A stretch of DNA of 22,877 nucleotides from a virus. The position numbers and the translations under genes are program-made. Each line of letters starts with the position of its first letter. The first letter of the stretch is position 1. The notes under the pieces were generated by a model, which saw only the letters and a list, made by a program, of their open reading frames with translations, was not told where the DNA came from and made no database searches. The stretch lies in IMG/VR virus record IMGVR_UViG_3300014838_000085, positions 1 through 22,877 of that record; one strand, given 5' to 3'. Of this stretch, positions 12,821-19,414 are shown piece after piece.

Positions 12821-13638
12821 TGCCCCCAATCACTGTCTTTTGCCCTTTCACTAGACCTGAGAATGTCAGACGCTTCTTTGATGATCTAGCCTCAACTGAC
12901 TTAAAAGCAGAGAATACAAACCTAGCTTTAATTATTGACATTGGTGAAAATAAAGATACCGGTGAGCAAGATGGCATAAAAATCTACACTCGCATTATGG
13001 AAGAAATGAATAGAACAAAATATCGCAAGTTTATAATCATTAAAAATTATGAGCACCATGTAAACCCAATTAACATCCCAATCAGAAGAGAGCGAATTGC
13101 AGAAATCCACAATCAGAGCAAAGACATTATTTCAGCACTTGATGGTGAATATGTTTTAGGCTTGGAAGATGACACTATTTTTACCAACCTTTGTGTTCAG
13201 CGATTACTAGAGCCATTTAATAGCTTTGCCACTCTTGATAAGCCAATAGGTTTGGTAAGTGCTTACGCTGCCGGCAGATGGCATAACAAGATCATTGGAA
13301 TATGGAACTTTGACAATATAGATAATCCTACTGAGTGCTGGACTGAATTGCCAAGTAAGGGTTATCAGGAATGTGACGCTACTGGCTTTTATTGTTATCT
13401 CACACCAAAAGAGCTTTATATCAAACACAATTACAATACAGATGTTATTGAGCCTTACGGACCGGATGTAAATTATGGCTTATGGTTAAGACGAGAGGGA
13501 TTTGTAAACATTGTTGATTGGTCACAGCCCTGTGGTCATAAAGATGGTGATATAATAATTACCCCAAATGATAATTTATATGTTGAGCACTTTTATAAAG
13601 CAAAAGAGCCGGCATGGATTAGGACAACCAACAAATGA
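12820..13638 (+). CDS. Family 2-like glycosyltransferase with EDD motif
   Basis: This 272-aa protein starts with a strand ITVFCPFTRPENV, then ALIIDIG near residue 36. Residues 88-110 (IPIRRERIAEIHNQSKDII) correspond to the donor-binding helix of GT2 enzymes. GLEDDT at 114-119 is a clear acidic metal-binding motif (Asp117/Asp118). Later, GLVSAYAAGRW and DATGFYCYL match the usual acceptor strands, and DVNYGLWLRREG stands where GT2 enzymes have the late 'ED' catalytic block. It is the last sugar-related gene before the packaging genes. An AAGGAG ribosome binding site lies about ten bases before the ATG. Confidence 0.75.
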   Translation: MPPITVFCPFTRPENVRRFFDDLASTDLKAENTNLALIIDIGENKDTGEQDGIKIYTRIMEEMNRTKYRKFIIIKNYEHHVNPINIPIRRERIAEIHNQSKDIISALDGEYVLGLEDDTIFTNLCVQRLLEPFNSFATLDKPIGLVSAYAAGRWHNKIIGIWNFDNIDNPTECWTELPSKGYQECDATGFYCYLTPKELYIKHNYNTDVIEPYGPDVNYGLWLRREGFVNIVDWSQPCGHKDGDIIITPNDNLYVEHFYKAKEPAWIRTTNK

Positions 13639-13904
13639 ACTACACAGATATTGAAAACTTTGTATTTGACAAAGGTACTGATGACGAAGAAACAGTTATC
13701 AACTGGCGTGTTAGAAGACGTAAGCCACAAATCAGATGTCCAAAATGCTTTAAGTTCTTTGATTTGCCAAAAGACACTACTATTGATAAAGAGGGCTATT
13801 TATCTGCAAGCATTTACCATTTCTGTGATGATCAATTTCAGGGTGATGATAACCAACAAGGCTGGGCAGTATTAGCTCACTTGGTTGATTGGGGTGTAAA
13901 ATAA
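13635..13904 (+). CDS. Small zinc-binding protein, 89 aa
   Basis: The product contains Cys-Pro-Lys-Cys after an Arg-rich stretch (residues 26-38) and a further Tyr-His-Phe-Cys near residue 64, enough for a zinc site made of Cys and His. The C-terminus is aromatic and hydrophobic (Gln-Gly-Trp-Ala-Val-Leu-Ala). The basic patch before the CxxC hints at nucleic-acid binding. It stands directly before the terminase small subunit gene, and its ATG overlaps the previous stop (ATGA). Function unknown. Confidence 0.6.
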   Translation: MNYTDIENFVFDKGTDDEETVINWRVRRRKPQIRCPKCFKFFDLPKDTTIDKEGYLSASIYHFCDDQFQGDDNQQGWAVLAHLVDWGVK

Positions 13905-13908
13905 GACT

Positions 13909-14418
13909 ATGAGTAAAGAAGTTGATGATCTTAATAGAGTAAGTTTTGGTGGCAGACCACCTGTCTTTAAGACACCAGAAGAAATGCAAGAACAAATTGC
14001 AGGTTACTTTATAGGTGGTATGAAAAAGCGACAAATTGTTGTTGGCAAAGGTGAAGACAAGCATGTGGTAGAAATACCAATACCTACAATTACTGGACTG
14101 TGTTTGTACTTAGGTTTTGACAGCCGGCAATCATTTTATGACTATGAAGAAAAAGACGAGTTTTCTTACACTATAAAAAAGGCAAGGACATTTATAGAGC
14201 TAGAATATGAAGAAATCCTACAAACAACAGGCAGCACCGGTGCAATCTTTGCACTAAAAAACTTTGGTTGGCAAGACAGAAGTGAGCTTGCTGTTAGTTC
14301 AAGTGATCAAAGGCTTGAAGATAAAATTAAGGACTTTTTAGATGACCCAAACAACGAACCAGATAACCTACCAAACGACAGCGAAGAAACTACCGAACAG
14401 TCTAGTCAAGAGGATTAG
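13909..14418 (+). CDS. terS: Terminase small subunit (gp3-like)
   Basis: In this 169-aa DNA-packaging protein, residues 14-24 (GGRPPVFKTPE) are the family's typical N-terminal element. TITGLCLYLGFDSRQSFYDYEE at about 59-80 is the helix-turn-helix that recognises the packaging site, and FSYTIKKARTFIELEYEEIL (about 84-103) is the oligomerisation helix. STGAIFALKNFGWQD (107-121) is the family's C-terminal core. The last 30 residues are acidic and disordered. It should form a ring that selects phage DNA for the large subunit. Its final 77 bases also encode the start of the large subunit in another frame. Confidence 0.9.
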   Translation: MSKEVDDLNRVSFGGRPPVFKTPEEMQEQIAGYFIGGMKKRQIVVGKGEDKHVVEIPIPTITGLCLYLGFDSRQSFYDYEEKDEFSYTIKKARTFIELEYEEILQTTGSTGAIFALKNFGWQDRSELAVSSSDQRLEDKIKDFLDDPNNEPDNLPNDSEETTEQSSQED

Positions 14419-15805
14419 GGGTTTACTCAATGTCTTTACTGACGCTGAGGGTAGAACTTTTGGCTCTATATTCACTTATACACAAGTTTTAATTGTTTAC
14501 TGTATTGCTTTCAGAGCTTATGCAAGAATAATCCTGATACTTCCTACACAGTATGGCAAATCGCTTGCTGTAGCCATTGGTATATTGATGAGAGTATCAA
14601 CTCATAAAGAAAAGTGGGCTATCATTGCACCTACTGAAGAAAAAGGCAGAATTATCATGGATTATATCATTGAGCATATATTTGATGATAAGTGGCTGAT
14701 TAAAAAGCTTGATTACAATGGCACAAAAGAAAAACTGCTACAAGAGCGATCTAAAACTAGAATTACTTTCAAAGGTGCTGGTGAAATCAGAGTTTATACT
14801 GCTGACGCTAACAACATGAAAAAAGTTGAAAAAGCTTTGACCGGTTTTGGTGCACCTAATTTAATCATTGATGAGAGTGCTATTTTACCGAACAAAGTTT
14901 ATGCCATGATCAAGAGAATGGCTGGTGGTACAAAAAATAACTTTATACTTGAGATTGGCAACCCATTCTTTGGCAATCACTTCAAGCGAATGTGGGTAGG
15001 CAAGCGATATGTCAAAGTATTTCTTGATGTTTACATGGCACTTAAAGAGGGTAGATATACTCAAGACTATGTTGATGAAATGAAAGACGAAGAAATGTTT
15101 GATGTGCTTTATGAGTGCCACTTCCCTGATGACGAAAAAGCACCAGAGGGCTACCGATCATTACTTGCCTCATCACATATTGACAATGCTTTTATAGACA
15201 ATGAGCTGCCAATTGGACATAAAGACAATGGTGATGTAATTGACAAGCCATTACTTGGCATTGACCCTAGTCATGGTGGTGCAAACTCAACTCTTATGGT
15301 TTTACGCTACCCATTAACCGGCTTTGCAAAAGTTGTTCTTAAAAAACAATACAAAGACAGTGGTAATGTCACAGAAGATATAATTGCTGACGCTATTAAA
15401 ATCATTGAAGAGTATGATGTTGGTGATTACCGAACTGCTGTTGATGGTGGTGGTGTTGGTGCTGGTGTTGCAGATGGCTTAGAGCGTAAGGGTTATGCTG
15501 TAGAAACTGTTTTGTTTGGTCAGAAAGCAGAAAATACCACTCGCTATGCAAATGCCAAAGCAGAGCTATTTATGAGGCTTAGAAAGTGGATTATTTCAGA
15601 CAATGGCAAATTGGTTAAGGATGATGGCTTTTTGGAACTAAAAGAGATAAACTACAAAGAGAACACAAGCTCTAAGGTGCAAATGGAAAGCAAAGAAGAA
15701 CTTTCAAAACGTGGTATTGCAAGTCCAGACACAGCAGACGCTCTAGCCTTGACAATGATAAACACAAGCACCATTGTTGATGATGAAGAAGATGATATAA
15801 TCTAA
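14342..15805 (+). CDS. terL: Terminase large subunit (ATPase and nuclease)
   Basis: This 487-aa motor protein packages DNA into the prohead. Motifs: Walker A PTQYGKS (68-74), Walker B with catalytic acid LIIDES (174-179), and a C-terminal RNase H-like nuclease with Asp308 (GIDPS), Asp368 (AVDGGG) and Asp463/Asp466 (DTADA). Length is normal for the family (450-550 aa). I chose the ATG at 14342 because AAGGA lies eight bases upstream and no usable later start precedes Walker A. It overlaps the small subunit gene by 77 bases in another frame, which gives it an odd Thr/Gln-rich N-terminus of about 20 residues. Confidence 0.9.
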   Translation: MTQTTNQITYQTTAKKLPNSLVKRIRGLLNVFTDAEGRTFGSIFTYTQVLIVYCIAFRAYARIILILPTQYGKSLAVAIGILMRVSTHKEKWAIIAPTEEKGRIIMDYIIEHIFDDKWLIKKLDYNGTKEKLLQERSKTRITFKGAGEIRVYTADANNMKKVEKALTGFGAPNLIIDESAILPNKVYAMIKRMAGGTKNNFILEIGNPFFGNHFKRMWVGKRYVKVFLDVYMALKEGRYTQDYVDEMKDEEMFDVLYECHFPDDEKAPEGYRSLLASSHIDNAFIDNELPIGHKDNGDVIDKPLLGIDPSHGGANSTLMVLRYPLTGFAKVVLKKQYKDSGNVTEDIIADAIKIIEEYDVGDYRTAVDGGGVGAGVADGLERKGYAVETVLFGQKAENTTRYANAKAELFMRLRKWIISDNGKLVKDDGFLELKEINYKENTSSKVQMESKEELSKRGIASPDTADALALTMINTSTIVDDEEDDII

Positions 15806-15823
15806 ATCAGAGGTTAAACACAC

Positions 15824-18019
15824 ATGGCACTCAAAATAGGACAAATCGTAAAATTAGCAGTTGCAAAAAGACTTTTTGGTTATGGTCCGAGTGACGATTA
15901 TTCTTATGTAGATCAATTTCAAGGTCCGATAAAAGACATTGCATTACTTGGCATGTATTCTGGTGTTGCATATCGCTGTATTAACACTTTGGCTGAAGCA
16001 GTAGCCGGTCAATATATTCCTTACCCATACACATTAAGTGCACAAGGTAAGCAAGTAGTAGTTAATAATCATCCATTTTGGGATGTATTAAATAACCCAA
16101 ATCCTGATTTGACTTTTTATCAGCTATTTGAGGGCTCTGCAAGCTTTGTTGAGCAGTTTGGTGAGTTCTTTTGGTACATGGTTGGTGGCTCAATTACTGG
16201 CTTTAAGGGTGGAGTAAAACAAATCTATCTGCTTAGACCTGACAAAATGGGTATTGTTTTAGACAAACAAACCGGTGAAGTCATGGGCTACAACTACAAT
16301 GTTGGTGGTGGCAAGCGAATACCTTTTACTGTTGAAGAAATCAAACACTTCATGACATTCAACCCTAAAAACCCTTATCGTGGTTATTCAACTGTTGAAG
16401 CAGCAGTAGATTATATTCAAACAGAAGAAGAAGTATCAAGATTTACTAGAAATTATTTCAGAAACAATGCAGCAATGTCAGGCATTTTATCTATTGATGG
16501 CAAACTAACTAGAGAAAATTGGAACAAGTTTGTTAGACAATGGCGTGAGCGTTATCAGGGTGTGGCAAATGCCGGCAAAGTAGCTTTGGTTAGAAATAGT
16601 CAGGTTACATTTACACCGGTTAGTTCAAGCATTGGTGATATGAACTTGACCGATCTAAAACAGACCACAGTTGATCAGATACTTATGATGTTCCGAATAC
16701 CAAAAGGTTTGTTTGGCATGGAAAGTGATCAAGGACTTGGTAGAGCTTCTGTTGAAACATTAGAATATATATTTGCCAAGTGGACTGTTGATAACAAATT
16801 AGACAGACTTGATGATTTTATTGAAAGCTGTTTACAGGATTATTACCCCAAGCAAGTTAATCAAGTTTCTCACAGAAATATCATACCTGAGGACAAAGTT
16901 TACTTACTAGATTACTATAATCAAGGTGTTGATAGGTGGGTTACAAGGCAAGAAATCCGAGACAAAGACCCTGATCTTGCAAATACTTTAATTGATGGTG
17001 CTCAACAACTGTTTACTACTATTCAGCAAATACCACTTATTGACCCTGAAGAGCAAGCCAAAAAAGACCAAGCAGCAGCAGAGGCAGCTCAAACTTTAGC
17101 AGAAACTCAAGCTCAAAAGCCAAAAGATGACCCTGACAATGATAACGATAATGACAGCAATTCTGAAGACGATAATGATGATGACAGTGACAAATCTTTG
17201 AAGATTAGGCTTGTGAAGTCAAAAAAAAAAGTAGTTAAATCACTTAACTACTCAACTGCTCAAAAAGAAGCTCAGAGATTAACAATTGAGAGAAATGCTA
17301 CTGCTTATGCTAGAAAATATAAGCAAGCTTTTAATTCTGTATTATCTGTTCAGAAACAAACTGTACTTGGTAACATCCAACATCTTGCCGGCAAAGCACT
17401 TGCAGACACATTGCTCAACATGAGTGATGAAGACGCTAATTTTAGTGCTGCTTTATTGCCGGTATTAACTGCACTTACACTAGAACAAGGACAGCTTGCT
17501 ATTGAGTTTTCAGGTGCAACCGATAGTACATATCAAGTTAGTCAATCATTGAAAGCTGCTATTACAGCCTCAACCAAGAAAATGAGCCAAAACTTTGACG
17601 CTGAAACAGTTGATCAATTAAATGCTACTTTAAGTGAGGGTGTAACTGCCGGTGAAAGCATAAGTGACTTATCTGCTAGAGTGTCACAAGTTTATGATAC
17701 TGCTCAAGGCTACCGATCAGACACAGTTGCTAGAACTGAGGCTCAATCTGCAAGCAATGGTGCAACACTTGACGCTTATCAACAAAATCCGGTTGTAATT
17801 GCTATGACTTGGTTTGCAAACCCTGACGCTTGTGAATACTGTGCAGACTTAGATGGTACGACAGTTGGTCTTGAAGACAGCTTTGTTGCTCAAGGTGACA
17901 GCGTGGATGTCACTCAAGATGATGGCTCTACAGACAGTTATCAAGCAGATTATGGTGATGTGGACACTCCACCTTTGCACCCAAATTGTAGTTGTACTAT
18001 AATACCAGAGACAGAATAA
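15824..18019 (+). CDS. Portal protein fused to a Mu gpF/SPP1 gp7-like minor head protein
   Basis: This 731-aa ORF has two parts. Residues about 1-405 form an HK97-type portal: GVAYRCINTLAEAVAG near 48, the FWYMVGG strand near 113, YLLRPDKMGIV near 131 and DQILMMFRIPKGLFG near 286. Residues 430-470 are an Asp/Asn/Ser-rich acidic linker followed by Lys-Ser-Lys-Lys-Lys. Residues 475-731 form a MuF-type domain, with ARTEAQSASNGA near 634 and a zinc-like set Cys670, Cys673, Cys722 and Cys724 (HPNCSC). Portals form the 12-subunit DNA channel; MuF-like proteins are minor head components. The junction is a run of ten A plus a hairpin (17221-17251). No start codon is present at the beginning of the MuF part, so it needs the portal start. 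Confidence 0.88.
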   Translation: MALKIGQIVKLAVAKRLFGYGPSDDYSYVDQFQGPIKDIALLGMYSGVAYRCINTLAEAVAGQYIPYPYTLSAQGKQVVVNNHPFWDVLNNPNPDLTFYQLFEGSASFVEQFGEFFWYMVGGSITGFKGGVKQIYLLRPDKMGIVLDKQTGEVMGYNYNVGGGKRIPFTVEEIKHFMTFNPKNPYRGYSTVEAAVDYIQTEEEVSRFTRNYFRNNAAMSGILSIDGKLTRENWNKFVRQWRERYQGVANAGKVALVRNSQVTFTPVSSSIGDMNLTDLKQTTVDQILMMFRIPKGLFGMESDQGLGRASVETLEYIFAKWTVDNKLDRLDDFIESCLQDYYPKQVNQVSHRNIIPEDKVYLLDYYNQGVDRWVTRQEIRDKDPDLANTLIDGAQQLFTTIQQIPLIDPEEQAKKDQAAAEAAQTLAETQAQKPKDDPDNDNDNDSNSEDDNDDDSDKSLKIRLVKSKKKVVKSLNYSTAQKEAQRLTIERNATAYARKYKQAFNSVLSVQKQTVLGNIQHLAGKALADTLLNMSDEDANFSAALLPVLTALTLEQGQLAIEFSGATDSTYQVSQSLKAAITASTKKMSQNFDAETVDQLNATLSEGVTAGESISDLSARVSQVYDTAQGYRSDTVARTEAQSASNGATLDAYQQNPVVIAMTWFANPDACEYCADLDGTTVGLEDSFVAQGDSVDVTQDDGSTDSYQADYGDVDTPPLHPNCSCTIIPETE
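17221..17251 (+). promoter_or_regulatory. A10 slippery run followed by perfect hairpin, probable recoding site
   Basis: Ten A (17221-17230) are followed at once by GTAGTTAA (17231-17238), a 5-base loop and TTAACTAC (17244-17251), a perfect 8-bp stem. In the reading frame used, the run encodes Lys-Lys-Lys inside the portal-MuF linker. A -1 shift gives Ser-Ser-stop; a +1 shift gives an immediate TAG. On the minus strand the same sequence looks like a hairpin followed by T10, that is, an intrinsic terminator. Confidence 0.6.
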
Positions 18020-18037
18020 ATAACAGGAGAATAAAAA

Positions 18038-18358
18038 ATGGGTAATATTCAAACAGCATTAAATCAGTTTAATCTAACAATCTCAGCCTCAACAGCAGCA
18101 AAAACTTTAATAGCAGCAATAGTTGGCAGGTATGTAGATATAACAAGTTTGTTTTTAGCAAACAGTTCAGCAACAGCAACATTAGTGACTTTATCTGATG
18201 GCACAAACTCTTATGAGTATGAAGTACCGGCAAATGGCTCTGTAGTTCTTGATACTACTGATCTTCAGGCAACTAGCCAAAATACTGCATGGACATTAAC
18301 TTGTGCTACCAGTGTTACAAGTCTTTATGCTTCTGGTACTCACAGCTACAGAAATTAG
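18038..18358 (+). CDS. Small beta-rich virion protein, probable head decoration protein
   Basis: The 106-aa protein is rich in Ser, Thr, Ala and Val and looks like a small beta sandwich: VDITSLFLANSSATATLVTLSDGT near residues 33-56 and EVPANGSVVLDTTDL near 62-76, a pattern common in virome proteins that sit on capsids or fibres. It has no Cys-rich or membrane part. Lying between portal and protease genes, it is probably a decoration or head-fibre protein. Surface-exposed Ser/Thr would also make it a candidate target for the phage's own glycosyltransferases, though this is inference. A strong AGGAG lies nine bases before the ATG. Confidence 0.6.
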   Translation: MGNIQTALNQFNLTISASTAAKTLIAAIVGRYVDITSLFLANSSATATLVTLSDGTNSYEYEVPANGSVVLDTTDLQATSQNTAWTLTCATSVTSLYASGTHSYRN

Positions 18359-18366
18359 GTTTTCAC

Positions 18367-18519
18367 ATGAAAGAAATCCACTGTAAAAATTGTAACCGGT
18401 TACTATGCAAGATGAGCTTTGGTGAATTAGAGATAATGTGCCAAAACTCCAAATGCAAGACCATAAATATAATTAAGCTAACTTCTTATAAACAGTTATT
18501 GACAGCCAAGCCTGAATAA
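18367..18519 (+). CDS. Com-like zinc-finger regulator
   Basis: This 50-aa protein begins Met-Lys-Glu-Ile-His-Cys-Lys-Asn-Cys-Asn-Arg-Leu-Leu, close to phage Mu Com (which starts MKSIRCKNCNKLL). Cys6, Cys9, Cys25 and Cys30 would bind zinc, and Leu-Glu-Ile plus Lys-Thr-Ile-Asn complete the family pattern. Mu Com binds the mom mRNA and opens its start region. No mom-like gene is visible here. Instead the gene is followed directly by promoter P18499 and a structured leader for the protease and capsid genes, which could be its target. I chose the ATG at 18367; the frame extends upstream over the previous gene. Confidence 0.75.
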   Translation: MKEIHCKNCNRLLCKMSFGELEIMCQNSKCKTINIIKLTSYKQLLTAKPE

Positions 18520-18527
18520 CATACTAT
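18499..18527 (+). promoter_or_regulatory. Sigma70-type promoter P18499, TTGACA-N17-TACTAT
   Basis: A perfect TTGACA (18499-18504), inside the end of the com-like gene, and TACTAT (18522-18527) are separated by exactly 17 bases. Transcription would start near 18534, the first base of the tandem repeats, giving a 90-base leader before the protease gene. It would boost protease and capsid protein over the upstream packaging genes. Confidence 0.75.
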
Positions 18528-18533
18528 TAAAAC

Positions 18534-18566
18534 ATAAGCTCACTAGGGCTATAAGCTCACTAGGGC
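18534..18566 (+). repeat. Two direct copies of a 16-base sequence in the capsid leader
   Basis: ATAAGCTCACTAGGGC occurs at 18534-18549 and 18551-18566, one base apart and identical. Each copy contains AAGCTCA, which can pair with TGAGCTT at 18597-18603. Confidence 0.9.
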
Positions 18567-18607
18567 AGATAACTGTAAATATAGTTATTTGTTGTATGAG
18601 CTTTTTT
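18553..18607 (+). terminator. Terminator-like nested hairpin in the protease/capsid leader
   Basis: AAGCTCA (18553-18559) pairs with TGAGCTT (18597-18603), enclosing a second hairpin ATAACT (18569-18574)/AGTTAT (18583-18588), and six T follow (18602-18607). It ends terminator-fashion only a few bases before the AGGAGA ribosome binding site at 18611. Because it lies downstream of P18499, it could attenuate, process or stabilise the capsid mRNA, or stop upstream transcripts. Confidence 0.55.
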
Positions 18608-18624
18608 AATAGGAGAATATAAAA

Positions 18625-19407
18625 ATGAGTGAAGAAAACGAAGACAATAAAATTGTAAAGCGAGAAATTGGTGAGCGTGTTGATGTATTGTGTAACTTTG
18701 AGCCTAACTCTGTCAAAGACTTAGGTAATGGTGCTTTTAGTGCCACAGTCTCAACCTCAGATGTTGATAGAATGGGTGAAAGTATTGATAGTCAAGGTGT
18801 TGATACCGATACATTTATGCAAAATCCTGTAGTTCTATATGGTCATGATTATCAAGGCTTGCCGATTGGTAAAGCTACCAAGATCACAAGTTTTAAGAAT
18901 AAGATTACTGCACAATTTCAACTAGCGATTGCTGAGTACCCTTTTGCTGCTACTGTTGCTGCCATGATAAAAGGTGGCTATCTTAATGCAGTATCAATTG
19001 GTGGGATTGTCAAACAATGGGATGACAGCTATACCCAAATCCAACAAATGGAAATGGTTGAGTTTTCAGTTGTTCCTGTACCAGCTAATCCAAATGCCTT
19101 AATTACTGCCGGCTTTGAAAAAGCTACCGGCAAGAGTGTTGAAGAAGTCTCTAAAGAGTTCCATGACTTTGTGCAAGGTACAACTGCCGAGAAATTACAG
19201 AAAAATCTTGACAATGAAGAATTGTTAGTCCATATTAAATCATTGAAAACCCTTACGGCTATACTTGAGCAAGCAGTTGCAGACAAGACAAGCGAAAAGG
19301 AAATCTCTGAAAGCGAGAAGATAATTCTCACAATACGAAAAACTGCTGGTAAAACAATGGAGACCAGCCATCAAATAATAAGGCTCACAAGAGCCAAGAA
19401 AGAATAG
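18625..19407 (+). CDS. HK97-family prohead protease
   Basis: This 260-aa serine protease matures the capsid by removing the N-terminal part of the capsid protein. Catalytic His74 lies in LYGHD, Ser124 in NAVSIGG, and the EMVEFSVVPVPANPNA block (143-158) is the family's C-terminal signature with Glu146 as third residue. Residues 1-35 are an acidic, flexible lead. The last 95 residues are helical and Lys/Glu-rich, and probably act in self-processing or scaffolding. Length is slightly above the usual 180-230 aa because of that tail. It is followed at once by the capsid gene. Its start has AGGAGA about nine bases upstream. Confidence 0.9.
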   Translation: MSEENEDNKIVKREIGERVDVLCNFEPNSVKDLGNGAFSATVSTSDVDRMGESIDSQGVDTDTFMQNPVVLYGHDYQGLPIGKATKITSFKNKITAQFQLAIAEYPFAATVAAMIKGGYLNAVSIGGIVKQWDDSYTQIQQMEMVEFSVVPVPANPNALITAGFEKATGKSVEEVSKEFHDFVQGTTAEKLQKNLDNEELLVHIKSLKTLTAILEQAVADKTSEKEISESEKIILTIRKTAGKTMETSHQIIRLTRAKKE

Positions 19408-19414
19408 GTTTATT

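Noticed and set aside
18289-18366. Longer N-terminus for the Com-like protein
   Set aside because: It overlaps the decoration-like gene. Com proteins begin directly with Met-Lys-x-Ile before the first CxxC, as at 18367.
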